Source: Tenebrio molitor
Lineage: Eukaryota; Arthropoda; Insecta; Coleoptera; Tenebrionidae
Assembly (NCBI RefSeq): GCF_963966145.1
Contig: NC_091053.1
Span: 4,216,001-4,280,000, forward strand
Length of the DNA stretch: 64,000 bases
Direction of reading: 5' to 3'
Both the position numbers and the translations under genes were made by a program. This document shows positions 14,701 to 24,263 of the stretch, in pieces. Below the pieces are notes generated by a model. The model was not told where the DNA came from and searched no databases. It saw only the letters and a program-made list of their open reading frames with translations. Numbering within the stretch: position 1 is the stretch's first letter; each line of letters starts with the position of its first letter.

Positions 14701-17700
14701 TGTTTGTTTCCAGTTAAATTAAAAACCGATCGATCGATTTTCTTCAAACAACATTTTTCGGAAAGAGGAGACTTCTGGTTATGTTTTGTACTTGTTTCAT
14801 CACGGTGTGACAGCTGGGAGTCGCGCAGGAACGATAAAACCGCACCGAGTATCTCATAAATATCTTCCGAAGCACAAGAAATTGCAAAATTTAATTTTTG
14901 CAGCACGTAGACGAGACATTTGGCGAGATATGTCGTTTCGTGTCAGTCTGTTTGTCTGTTTGTTTCCAGTTAATTCAAAAACCGATCGATCGATTTTCTT
15001 CAAACAAGATTTTTCAGAAAGAGAAGACTTCTGGTTGTGTTTTGTATTTGTGTCATCACGATGTGACAGCTGGGAGTCGCGCAGTAACAATAAAACCGCA
15101 ACGAGCATATCATAAATATCTTGCGAAGCACAAGAAATCGCAAAATTTAAGTTTTGCAGCACCTAGACAAGACATTTAGCGAGATATGGCGTTTTGTGTC
15201 AGTCTGTTTGTCTGTTTGTTTCCAGTTAATTCAAAAACCGATCGATCGATTTTCTTCAAATAAGATTTTTCAGAAAGAGAAGATTTCTGGTTGTGCTTTG
15301 TACTTGTTTCATCACAGTGTGACAGCTGGGAGTCGCGCAGTACCGATAAAACCGCACCGAGTATATCGCAGGTTTCTCATAAATATCTTTCAAAGCACAA
15401 GAAATCGCAAATTTAATTTTTGCAGCACGTAGACGATACATTTGACGTGATATGTCGTTTTGTGTCAATCTGTTTGTCTGTTTGTTTCCAGTTAATTCAA
15501 AAACCGATCGATCGATTTTCTTCAAATAAGATTTTTCAGAAAGAGAAGACTTCTGGTTGTGTTTTGTATTTGTTTCATCACGGTTTGACAGCTGGGAGTC
15601 GCGCAGGAACGATAAAACCGCACCGAGTATCTCATAAATATCTTCCGAAGCACAAGAAATCGCAAAATTTAATTTTTGCAGCACCTAGACGAGCCATTTG
15701 GCGAGATATGTCGTTTTGTGTCAATCTGTTTGTCTGTTTGTTTCGAGTTAATTCAAAAACCGATCGATCGATTTTCTTCAAACAACATTTTTCGGAAAGA
15801 GAATACTTCTGGTAGTGTTTTGTATTTGTTTCATCACGGTGTGACAGCTGGGAGTCGCGCAGTAACGATAAAACCGCACCGAGTATATCGCGGGTATCTC
15901 ATAAATATCTTGCAAAGCACAAGAAATCGCAAAATTTAATTTTTGCAGCACGTAGACGAGACATTTGACGAGATATGTCGTTTTGTGTCAATCTGTTTGT
16001 CTGTTTGTTTCCAATTAATTCAAAAACCGATCGATCGATTTTCTTCAAATAACATTTTTCGGAAAGAGAAGACTTCTGGTTGTGTTCTGTATTTGTTTCA
16101 TCACGGTGTGACAGCTGGGAGTCGCGCAGGAACAATAAAACCGCACCGAGTATCTCATAAATATCTTCCGAAGCACAAGAAATCCCAAAATTTAATTTTT
16201 GCAGCACCTAGACGAGCCATTTGGCGAGATATGTCGTTTTGTGTCAATCTGTTTGTCTGTTTGTTTCCAGTTAATTCAAAAACCAATCGGTCGATTGTCT
16301 TCAAACAAGATTTTTCAGAAAGAGAAGACTTCTGGTTGTGTTTTGTATTTGTTTCATCACGGTGTGACAGCTGGGAGTCGCGCAGGAACGATCCAACCGC
16401 AGCGAGTATATCGCGGTTATCTCATAAATATCTTGCGAAGCACACGAAATCGCAAAGTTTAGTTTTAGCAGCACCTAGACGAGACATTTCTTATCGGATG
16501 GAATAAAAATTTCACGTGAGCGAATCTCGATAAGAAGTGAAAGTTTCGTGCGTCTAGAAAGTTGTGTATTTGAATAACTTCACCAGATAAGTTATCTCGG
16601 AAATAGGATTAAATGTTTGCGTAATTTTTGCGTTTGGAAAATAGCCTGACAGTTGTGAAATGATTGATTTTTTCTTTAGGTGACAACAAAGAGGCAACGC
16701 ACGTTTCGTTCGGTGATACGATCACAAACGGAATGGAGGTGGACGACGAGGAACCCGATAAGCTTATTGACGAGGACGTCGACGAGGAAAACAGGACGAT
16801 GGACGAGAATTCGCCTAAATCGCAGGATTCGTCCGGCCGAAAACAGCACAGGAACGGTTCGATGGAGACCGATAATGAGGTAAACTTTGTGGATGGTTTC
16901 GTAATTTTTGTTGGGTCAAATTGAGGCATTTGATTCTCTAATTGGGGAAGTAATTAGAGGAGGTAAAGGCGAACCGGAGTTCGAGAACTCGACTTAAAAT
17001 CTCGTTATTCGTACCAAAATTGACCGATTAATGTCAACGAGTAAATTGAAATAAATACCAAGGGACTAGGAAATGTTGTGACTACATATTTGTGATACCC
17101 TTGGAATCAAGCTTTGCCCAAGCTGATCAAGACCTGGCGTGCACAAAAGGCATTTCTAAAAAAATAATAAAGTATTTTTATGACGAGGCGTGGTTTCACA
17201 TCTCCCGTTTAAAACGTATTTTTAATCTGCCCCCCCAATTATCTCAAATACGACACATAGAAAGCCCATAAAGGTCTTGAAATTATTTACAGCGCAACAA
17301 AAAACCGTGTACAGTCCTCTTTACGACCTCTGCGATAAAGCAGTTAATTTTTTATCGCACCACTTTTCGACCAAAATACGAAACAAGGCGCGCAATTCGA
17401 TACTAAAATAAATTTCCTTTGCCTACGCCCACATGATTCCGACTTAATTCGGAGATAGGGATATGATAAACAGAATAGTAAAGGGAATGTGACCTCGTAG
17501 GTCACACGAGGCCATCATTCCTCAAATGATCTTAAGCTTATTGGAGCAGCATAAAGAAAGGGAAGCGCTGCGACCCTTCGGTGGCGGCAGTAATATAAAA
17601 TATGGTCTTATCTAGCTTTTATTTTCCCTTTCGTCAATTCCATTTCAGTTTAGAACATAAACCAGGACCGACGCACCATCACAACAAAACTATCGACTTT

Positions 17701-20700
17701 TTGATGGCGAAGAAAATAATTGAAAAATGAAATTGGAATTCATCGTGAGTCCAGAGATTGATTAAAAAATGTTGTAGACTGAGTTAATTCCGAGCGGGCG
17801 CAAATTTGATTGATGATTAAATTAATAAAGGCCGTGTCAGGACCGTAATAACACTAAACTCCGTTGCGAAGTGAAAAATAGTTTTATGAAATTATGTTGG
17901 CCGATAAAACTCGCCTGAATAAATCATAATTTAAAAACTGGAATATCCAAAAACATACTCGTACAATGACAGTGTTAGGGGACTTGGATTTTCTCATAGG
18001 CTACGAGTCGAGGTTTTCAGTTTTCATCTACAGATTTTTCGCTGGTTTATCGCTCCGCCTTCGCGCAGATATTTCCAAGGTCACAGCCCATGACAGAATC
18101 CAACACCTCTCTCTAATCTGACGTTCAGACTGTTTAAGCGGACGATTAAAAACTAATTTAATCGCCTTTGTGCTTGCACCGGAAAAGAGCCCCAAGTTTT
18201 GTTAAGAAATTCTTTTAAAATTACAGTTTTACGTTTGAAGCTGGCATTTATTTGTTTAAGTTGGATTAAGTGGGACTGTTTAATCTCTGAGAAAGCTGTG
18301 TGACCAGTTTGAAAACGATTCCAGGATCGACGGAGGTGAATGGGTCTTAATTAAATTTAAATCCGTAGAAGGGGAGTTGTTTGTGTTAAATGTCGTGTTT
18401 TATGTACGAAATGAGGAGAAAAGAAGCTAGACTGTAATGTGAACGGAAAGAGAAGTTAATAGGAATGAAAATCGTTCTTGAGTGAGCGAAAGTAGAAGCA
18501 GGAGGGAGAATTTCTGGTTTAGTAGTAGGTACTGCAGGAAAGTTTTGAGGAACGAAATCATCAAAAAAATATTTCTAAATATAAAAAGGATTAGACAAAT
18601 GAAAATGATCACTCTATGGCTGTGGAGAGCAACTATAGTCGGTGCGGCGACTCAATGAAGTAATAAACTGGCGTGATCTTCACGTTGTTTTCGGGGGATG
18701 GTTTCCTATTGGTTAAAAGGCGAGCGTTAAGAAGTATGCTGCACGCAGCCGAAATTTCCATCCATTCATAAAGTACAGGGTGAGCGAAACTCGATGTCTC
18801 AGCTCTAATCATCGAATTTTTTTCCCAGAAACATTGCTATATTTTGGCATATTTAAAAAGAGCAAATTTTTCTGAACAAATTTTGTAAGGAAAAAAATTT
18901 GCTATTTTTTTCCGTTAAAAAATGATGTATAAGCAAATTTGTGAAAAAAAAGTATTATCAAAAATTCGCAATCGTCACGATTTAAACACGATGGCAATTT
19001 TTTTTCTTTACAAAATTTGTTCAGAAAAGTTAGCTCTTTTTAAATATGCCAAAATATAGGTATGTTTCTGGGAAAAAAAATTCGATGACGTCATTACTTC
19101 AGTTTCCAAATATGAAAAAATATGCAAATTTGATTTAAAATGGACCTTACTCAATCCCATTTAAGAACTTCTTTTCAGATTTTTCTATCGTCTTTGCTTT
19201 TCTTTTAATAGAACGGAGACATCGAGTTTCGCTCACCCTGTACAACGTGATCAAGAATGACAGAATCTGTTGGTAACAATGAAAATTTGAGTGATTTTGG
19301 TACCACTGTAATCTAAACGCATTTCCGGTTGTCAGCTTTGACAAAGTTGACAGGCGAATTTGACGTTTAACATCAGAGGGTCATTTTTGTAATGCATAAA
19401 CATAACCTTTTTTTTAATGTCGTGTCAAGTTAAAGCATCCGATCAGTGCCAATTACGAAACAGAAAAACACCAATATTTTTCAATTGTTTCATTGCCAAC
19501 AGACTCAGTTATTGTTGATCACGCTGTAGTAAGATTTAAATTTCCCGCACAAAACTCAAATTTGGCGAGGCAGTGTAAATCAGGCTTTTCATGACGTCGC
19601 TACGAACAATCACGTGAACATCTCGTAACTACTCCACTAGTTCGCCGAGCGAACTATAGCATCTTTGCTTTTGATGTTTCTTTTCTTTTTGGAAAGTAGT
19701 GGTGGCTCGATGTGTCATCAAGAAACAAATCATCTGAAGAGGTCTATTAAATTTTCCTGAACTGTTCCAAATTCTCCTTCACACCATGGACCAAAACATC
19801 TTTGCTCCAGGATCAGCAAACGTGGCAGCCATCTTGGCAAGACCCTACTGATCCCTGTTGCAAAAATCTAAGATCTTGACTTCTTAGACGCTTCAACCGC
19901 CTCCACAAAATATTCCATCGTCATCTGACCAGACTCACACATCATGCAATCCGTCTCGAAGGGCAAACACCGATTTCCACACAAATAAAAAATCGTGACT
20001 TGCAAGCGAAGCGTCTTCGCCGTCAATTCCTTGTAAAATGTGAACCGTGAAAAATTGAAAATTTCACCGTTTCCATCCGAAGCTTAATCAAGCGACTGCT
20101 TTAATATGCAGAGAAATTAGGCTCGAAATAACGCATGAGCAAACCCGAAACTCGGTTATTAATTATTATCTCGATGTCGAGAGAATTTTTTGCATCTCTC
20201 GCAACACTCAAATGAAAATTGTCTTTCAGGAAAAGATGTGTGCTGGGGTTGGTAGCAACTGTCGAGTTACGTCAGACACACGTCTGTTCCCTTCTCACTT
20301 TAGCGCATTTTCTTAATTTAATTTACCGCTTCAGACTCACTTTTCTTGGAGGCCACTCAGACGCGAATTAACAAAGTGTCTTGGCGTGGGGTGCGTTATG
20401 GTTAGTGGTGGATTAACATTTATTTCAATTATACTGCACTCGTAAACATTATGCAAAGCAGGCGGCTTGGAAGAGGTGTAGGAGTAAACCTTCTAACAAA
20501 CATGATGAAAGTCCCGGAAGATAACCTTGAGGTACGACCGCCATTTTGGAAAATGCCGGCTGATTTTCACTCCAACCGTTACAGATAATAAAAACAATAC
20601 TGTGTGACACATTAGTAAACGCTACGCCACACGAGCAACACATATTTCATATTTTTGTTTAGCTGGAAGTGACGTTAACTTCGAAATTTAAATGAGACTT

Positions 20701-22707
20701 ACTGTTTTATGAAAAATGAACCGGAAGGAAATCATTTTGGAGTTCTCATCGACGTACACGGTGATTTACGAGTAATAATGAGCCCGACGAAATTGAAAAT
20801 GCAACCCACAATACAGGGTGATTTTGAAAGTTGTGCAGAAATTTTAACCACGAGCCACTGGCTTCATGTAGAACCCGGAAAAAATATTTAAAAAATTCTA
20901 TAACAAAAAATAAAATTACATTTATATACAGGGTGTATTTTTAAAATGTACCGAAATTTTACCTACGAGGTTGTGGAACAACGTAGAAGACTAAAAGCAA
21001 TTAAAAAAAATTGTAGCTCAAAAAATAAATGTCATTTTATTTTTTGACATAGAATATTTTAAATATTTTTTCCGAGTTCTACATGGTTAAAATTTCTGCA
21101 CAACTTTCAAAATCACCCTGTACATTTGGAAGGTAAAGCTGGATACTACTGCGTCCATATCCAGTTTCGTTCCAAATGTATTGTGGGTTGCATCTGCAAT
21201 TCCGTCGGGCTCATTATTACTCGTGAATCAACTTCTATAATTTTACTTTCTTATTATTTGCACAGTAACTCTTAATGTTTACTCCTTCCCTTGTCCCCCC
21301 AAAATTCGCTTTCTTTCTTTCACGCGTCTTTCCACCCCTCACCCTTCATTCTCGCCACCCCAACTGACAAATTGTGCAAGACACTTTGGTAGATTCGCCT
21401 GGTGGAGTAATTTCTTGGCGGCAACATCAAATGCGAAGCGGAAAAAAGATTTATTAGGCCGTTCACAGCCGCATTAGTCCAATAATCCGATTCCCCGAAT
21501 AATTCGATCATTTTTCTTTGCAGCACAACATCCGAGAACAGTTCCGATCTCTGTGCGGCGGCAAGCGTCCCAGTTTGGCGGCGTATCTGGCAGGCGTGCC
21601 GGCCCCATGTGCCGAGGTCGAGAAACCGTTCCTGTTGAGCGAAGGCAAAGTGCATTTGCTGGCGTCCCTCGACAAGGCCATTTATTCCCACGGCGAGGAG
21701 ATACACGTATTCGTCCAGATAAAAAACAACAGCAACAAAACCATAAGACGGATAAAGGTAGTGCAGCGCGGAATTTTAAAAAGGACAAACGAGGCAACTC
21801 CGGTAATCCCGGAGAATTATTCGTCGGGATGAGACCGAGTCCGGGGTTTCAAATGTCTGGACCAGACGAACAGAGGAAATGTCGATAGGTTTTCTGTTTT
21901 TTTATTGGTGGCCTCGGTCGGTACCGATTTAATGCGAAACACTAATCCTCCCCCTGTTCGGTGGTGTTAAGTGCGCTATATAAACGCGAAGACACGAAAA
22001 TGCCATCGCTAATATAATTTTAATTGTTCTGTTAATGGCGCTGGGCTTGATTGTCGCTAAATTGGCAGGATTCAGGATTTGAATTTCACGCTCGAGATGG
22101 ATACTTTTAAGATAATTAAATACAATAGGATTTCAATTCGAGTGAAAGTGGAAATTCACGCTGAATTTTTCACAACTTTTCGACTAAGTCACGCGAAATT
22201 GGAATATTTAGCTGTGCACTTTATAACAGTTGCGTTTTATGTTTTTGTCAGGTGTTCGTGGTGCAGCACGTGGACGTGTGCATGTTCTCCAACGGCAAGT
22301 TCAAAAACGTCGTCGCCATGATAAACTCCAAGGACCACTGTCCCATCGGCGCCAACACCACCTACGAGCACACCTTCTCGCTGCTGCCCATCAAGAGCTC
22401 CACCAAGAACTGGATCGCGCTGGAGGACTCGTACACCAAGCAGGGCACCAGTCTGGCCTCAACCGTGACTTGCTCGGCGAACAACCCCGACGAGCGCAAC
22501 GTCTTCGCCATCTACGTCTCCTACTACGTGAAGGTGAAGCTGTTGGTGAGCGTGATGGGGGGCGAGGTGGCGCTCAAGCTGCCCTTCACCTTGATGCACA
22601 CGTGCAACGACCTCGAGCACACCGAGACGTTGACGAGGGTGGCGAAGCCGCCGCCCCTCGATTTGAAGCCGGCCGAAGTGCTCGAATCCGTGAAAGATGG
22701 GACGTGA
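2764..22707 (+). CDS. Arrestin family protein, 3' part of gene (5 exons in window)
   Basis: Arrestins bind phosphorylated GPCRs in the cytosol and at the plasma membrane and stop G-protein signalling. Exons read with matching phases: 2764-2911, 13983-14297, 16680-16879, 21524-21757, 22252-22707; together 450 residues plus TGA. The first exon enters in phase 0 at DALLKRLG, so about 100 N-terminal residues lie left of the window. The N-lobe shows PLAPPSVQLVPA, GTSYDVRAYV and the DEKFHRKTTVRMGIRVVQ strand. The C-lobe shows KVHLLASLDKAIYSHGEE, NNSNKTIRRIK, VVQHVDVCMF, CPIGANTTYEHTF and the closing strand VALKLPFTLM. Between RAYAPP and VEKPFLLS, where classical arrestins have a short hinge, there is an insert of about 165 residues with an acidic stretch (VDDEEPDKLIDEDVDEEN). 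It is neither a typical visual arrestin nor a typical kurtz. A divergent insect arrestin of the CG32683 type is possible, but this is from memory. The family call is secure; the subfamily is not. Confidence 0.9.
3642..3831. mobile_element. Dispersed repeat with inverted ends (second copy at 43611-43831)
   Basis: The ends TTTTTTGCATATCGTAAT and ATCGATATGCAAAAAAAT are inverted copies. The body, including CACCTCCTTGGAGATGAT-like sequence, and about 100 bp to its right recur at 43611-43933. Non-coding, probably MITE-derived. Confidence 0.5.
3912..4382. mobile_element. MITE with long inverted ends carrying a minisatellite
   Basis: The left end (TGCAAATTCGTGAAAAAA, then CATAACTAGTTATACAATAG) is mirrored at the right (CTATTGTACAACTAGTTATG, then TTTTTTCACGAATTTGCA). 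The inverted arms are about 70 bp, with further matches inward (GTTACGAAAAGTAAC against TTTTCGTAAC). The centre is the 30-bp tandem repeat at 4051-4183. Confidence 0.65.
4051..4183. repeat. 30-bp minisatellite, about 4.4 copies
   Basis: Units begin at 4051, 4081, 4111, 4141 and 4171, each like TGACATTATATTATCACTAG followed by TGTTAAAAAG. The period is exactly 30 bp, so one frame is open with a 10-residue repeat; this is not taken as coding. Each unit contains TCACT...AGTGA and can pair with itself. Confidence 0.8.
4440..5330 (+). pseudogene. Fossil Tc1/mariner-type transposase
   Basis: The longest open piece (4825-5160) contains SLLPRSVKFAARANVHISKC and NNIVFWFNLAS. The second resembles the conserved DDE-transposase segment around the second catalytic Asp, with Phe-Asn where Pro-Asp is usual. 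After a stop, HYAKK and then PSIEVFWAELSNKVYE follow in shifted frames, matching the region before the third catalytic residue. An upstream helix-turn-helix-like stretch reads GKLVKNLSKSGQPREL. Stops and shifts make it inactive. The superfamily is judged from motif spacing only. Confidence 0.5.
5385..6175 (-). pseudogene. Non-LTR retrotransposon (LINE) 3' remnant, antisense
   Basis: The minus strand reads KKLEVNVEKTKMMVFNKRKR, the reverse-transcriptase thumb-side segment of insect LINEs. FEDKVDGREGCRILTECWRE and RYYHRNGYASEKVERLRAEG follow. Further left, with stops, come KYWMERKERRCRLCYEER-like residues of the C-terminal Cys motif. The same family occurs on the plus strand at 63290-64000. The gap between the RT part and FEDKVDGRE indicates an internal deletion. 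Confidence 0.7.
8704..8915. mobile_element. MITE (TACAGGGTG family), non-nested copy
   Basis: Bounded by TACAGGGTGTTATTGAAAT and an inverted TTAAAAATACACCCTGTA. The body (CTGGCTTCATGTAGAAC, AAAATATTTAAAAAATTCTA) is shared with the inner element at 20812-21123, where the order of parts differs slightly. Confidence 0.6.
10321..10684 (-). mobile_element. LTR retrotransposon fragment: LTR plus triplicated PBS-like motif
   Basis: Read on the minus strand, a segment starts TGTAGTACCAAAGCGCCC (10684), contains a TATA box (CTATAAAAGG) and ends ACACAAACA near 10428. Directly downstream are three 31-32 bp units (10329-10420). The central one has TGGCGCCCAACGTGGGGC, which resembles primer-binding-site sequence following the 5' LTR of many insect LTR elements. 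The other two read TGGCTCCACAACRTGGGG. No gag or pol sequence follows, so this is a relic. LTR limits are approximate. Confidence 0.5.
11250..11460 (+). pseudogene. Reverse transcriptase fossil (LINE)
   Basis: The open frame shows DVISADFPKTFDKIDLYILL (compare the RT motif DFSKAFDKVDH), then FGLVDFLCKHFKSYL and SGVPQGFNLVPLVF (compare SGVPQGSxLGPLLF). These are consecutive palm motifs of non-LTR reverse transcriptases. Only about 65 codons remain. Confidence 0.7.
12170..12245 (+). pseudogene. Second short reverse transcriptase fossil
   Basis: FAVSGVPQGLLLETILFLNL again matches the SGVPQG motif of LINE reverse transcriptases. Nothing else of the protein was recognised. Confidence 0.45.
14388..16490. 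repeat. Intronic satellite array A, 8 units of 256/267 bp
   Basis: A GATCGATCGATTTTCTTCAA landmark recurs at 14461, 14728, 14984, 15240, 15506, 15762, 16029 and 16285 (diverged in the first and last). Spacings are 267, 256, 256, 266, 256, 267 and 256. The long units carry an extra 11 bp (ATATCGCGGGT-type) before CTCATAAATATCTT. Other fixed parts are GACAGCTGGGAGTCGCGCAG and TTCTGGTTGTGTTTTGTA. The array lies wholly within the arrestin intron 14298-16679. Overlapping open frames in it, up to 187 codons and on both strands, repeat with the unit and are not genes. Confidence 0.9.
18773..19243. mobile_element. Long foldback MITE (GTACAGGGTGAGCGAAACTC ends)
   Basis: The outer ends GTACAGGGTGAGCGAAACTC and GAGTTTCGCTCACCCTGTAC are perfect inverted copies. 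Further in, TTTGGCATATTTAAAAAGAG near 18844 is mirrored near 19035. Most of the 471 bp could fold into one hairpin. No protein. Confidence 0.75.
20760..21230. mobile_element. Outer MITE, interrupted by a second MITE
   Basis: Left arm GTGATTTACGAGTAATAATG, then AAAATGCAACCCACAATAC. The right arm is the inverted copy (GTATTGTGGGTTGCAT, then CATTATTACTCGTGAATC). The same arms bound a separate copy at 29884-30350. The inner element sits between the arms. Confidence 0.7.
20812..21123. mobile_element. Inner MITE (TACAGGGTGATTTTGAAAG)
   Basis: Starts TACAGGGTGATTTTGAAAGT and ends with the inverted CTTTCAAAATCACCCTGTA. The inner part includes another ATACAGGGTGTATTTTTAAA end, so it may itself be a composite of the family seen at 8704-8915. 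Confidence 0.65.
21758..22251. other. Last arrestin intron
   Basis: Donor AAAG/GTAGTG and acceptor TTTTTGTCAG/GTGTTCGTG, phase 0. No other feature seen. Confidence 0.7.
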
Positions 22708-22965
22708 GACCAGGCCGAGGTGGTCGTCGAGATCAACAAGGACAGTGAGGTGAAAGTGGCGGCGAGGGAGGCGGAGACGGCGCCGAAGAAGGCGGCGGCG
22801 GTTAAGAACCAGATCGATTACGATAAGATCGTGGCGGTCAAGTCGAGCGAGTGCGACGAGGTGAAAGGTGAATTAGTGAAAGTGATGGAGAACAGGTGCG
22901 CGAAGGAAAAAGGCTTTAGTTTGCATAGAGCTTTGTGTTGCTTGAGAACTAGACGAACGTCTTAA
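22708..22965 (+). CDS. In-frame C-terminal extension of arrestin beyond a TGA stop
   Basis: The arrestin frame ends at TGA 22705-22707 but stays open for 85 more codons to TAA 22963-22965. Roughly the first 50 codons keep the strong G/C third-position bias of the upstream exon and encode a charged, Ala/Lys/Glu-rich segment. The end is cysteine- and arginine-rich (ALCCLRTRRTS). This could be a stop-codon readthrough extension, as known for many insect genes. It could also be a tail recently cut off by a nonsense mutation, or an exon joined by splicing that avoids the TGA. The TGA lies inside a good donor consensus (GTGAGA at 22704), and another donor-like site (AAAG/GTGAAT) lies near 22866. 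The sequence alone does not say which. Confidence 0.5.
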   Translation, partial: DQAEVVVEINKDSEVKVAAREAETAPKKAAAVKNQIDYDKIVAVKSSECDEVKGELVKVMENRCAKEKGFSLHRALCCLRTRRTS

Positions 22966-24263
22966 CGTTATGTGGATGTTGCTAGGACTGACTACTATTT
23001 GTATAAACACGTATGGGGCCCTTACATAATCTAGCACTGTCGCTATGTGTACAGAGTGATGCTTCTTTAACACGGTCCCGAAGGATTTCGTAAAACTTTC
23101 ACCAATTACAAAGTCCTTCGAGGAACGTGACTGAAAAATACATCCTTTTCCACCACGTGATCAAAAACTCTATTGTTTCGAAAAGTTTTTTGATCACACG
23201 GTCTAACAGAGTGTTTCAGTGATCCACGTTTCTCTTGGTTCGATTTGATTATTTCAAAATATGGAACACTCTGTATTTTACTTTCAGATTTCCAATTATT
23301 TCTATCTTGCATTTACTTTGACATTTATATAACTTTATACTATGAACTATTTGTATGATTCAATTTACATTTCCTGTAAGAATTTATGTAAACTATAATG
23401 AAAGACAATGAGCACATTAAAGCTGTATTCGATTAAATGCACATATTTTATTTTTTCCTTGGGATCATCACTATCCGTCAAATGGCCTCAAATTTCATCA
23501 AAGTCAAATGAGATTATGTTTTTATATCTATTTTGTTATATAAAACGCAATTATACTTACTTGAAGCATGTAAAAACGTAACTATAAAAACACACAAATC
23601 TCACTACCGCAGTCAAATTTACAAGCTGCCAACAGTACCAACCGTACAAAACAGAAACTGCTAGAACGCTACCCCTCGAAGCCCTTCTATTCTTATCAGT
23701 TATTTCTAATACTATTTACATTTAATTGTAGTAAGTAAATGTTGATTCATTAAAATATGACATATAAAAATGGGAGTTGGAGAAAATACTGAAAGATTAA
23801 TTTCAGAACAAATTATTTTTTAAATGGTGTATTGTGTGTTGCATATGTCAGAATAGAATTATCATTGTATGTTAAGTTAATCAATATATTAATTAACACT
23901 CACAGTTAGTATCTATTAAGCAAACTTAATACATTGATTAATTTATTTTTATAGAAATAACAACACTTTTTCTGATCTCGTGATATTTTATAACTATTGG
24001 TATTTTACTCTTCTGACACACGCACAACTATCATGATAAAAAAACTATTACTTCATACTAAACATAAAAACTCAGATAAATAATTCTTTGTAGTTTTGAT
24101 TTTACCCTGTTTAGTTTGTTGTAATATTTTTAAACTATCTGTAAATGCACTTTATAATCTTCTATTCTAATTAAGAAGAATTATGTGTAGTGGGAACTGT
24201 CAAAGAGTCTGATACATAACCTCAACTTTTGTGTTCAAATTTCAAATTGTCTAAATCGATAAA
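22966..24263. other. Arrestin 3' UTR and intergenic spacer to TRUB2
   Basis: AT-rich, no coding signal recognised. ATTAAA at 23416-23421 may be the arrestin poly(A) signal. The TRUB2 promoter must lie in the last part, but no clear core element was picked out. Confidence 0.4.

Larger units (their letters stand above)
16880..21523. other. Arrestin intron, 4.6 kb
   Basis: Apart from the foldback element at 18773-19243 and the nested MITEs at 20760-21230, nothing recognised. It ends at TTTCTTTGCAG/CACAACATCC (21523). Confidence 0.55.

Noticed and set aside
14341..16506. Many overlapping open frames on both strands, up to 187 codons
   Set aside because: They recur with the 256/267-bp satellite unit and arise because the unit happens to lack stops in several frames; no protein family resemblance.
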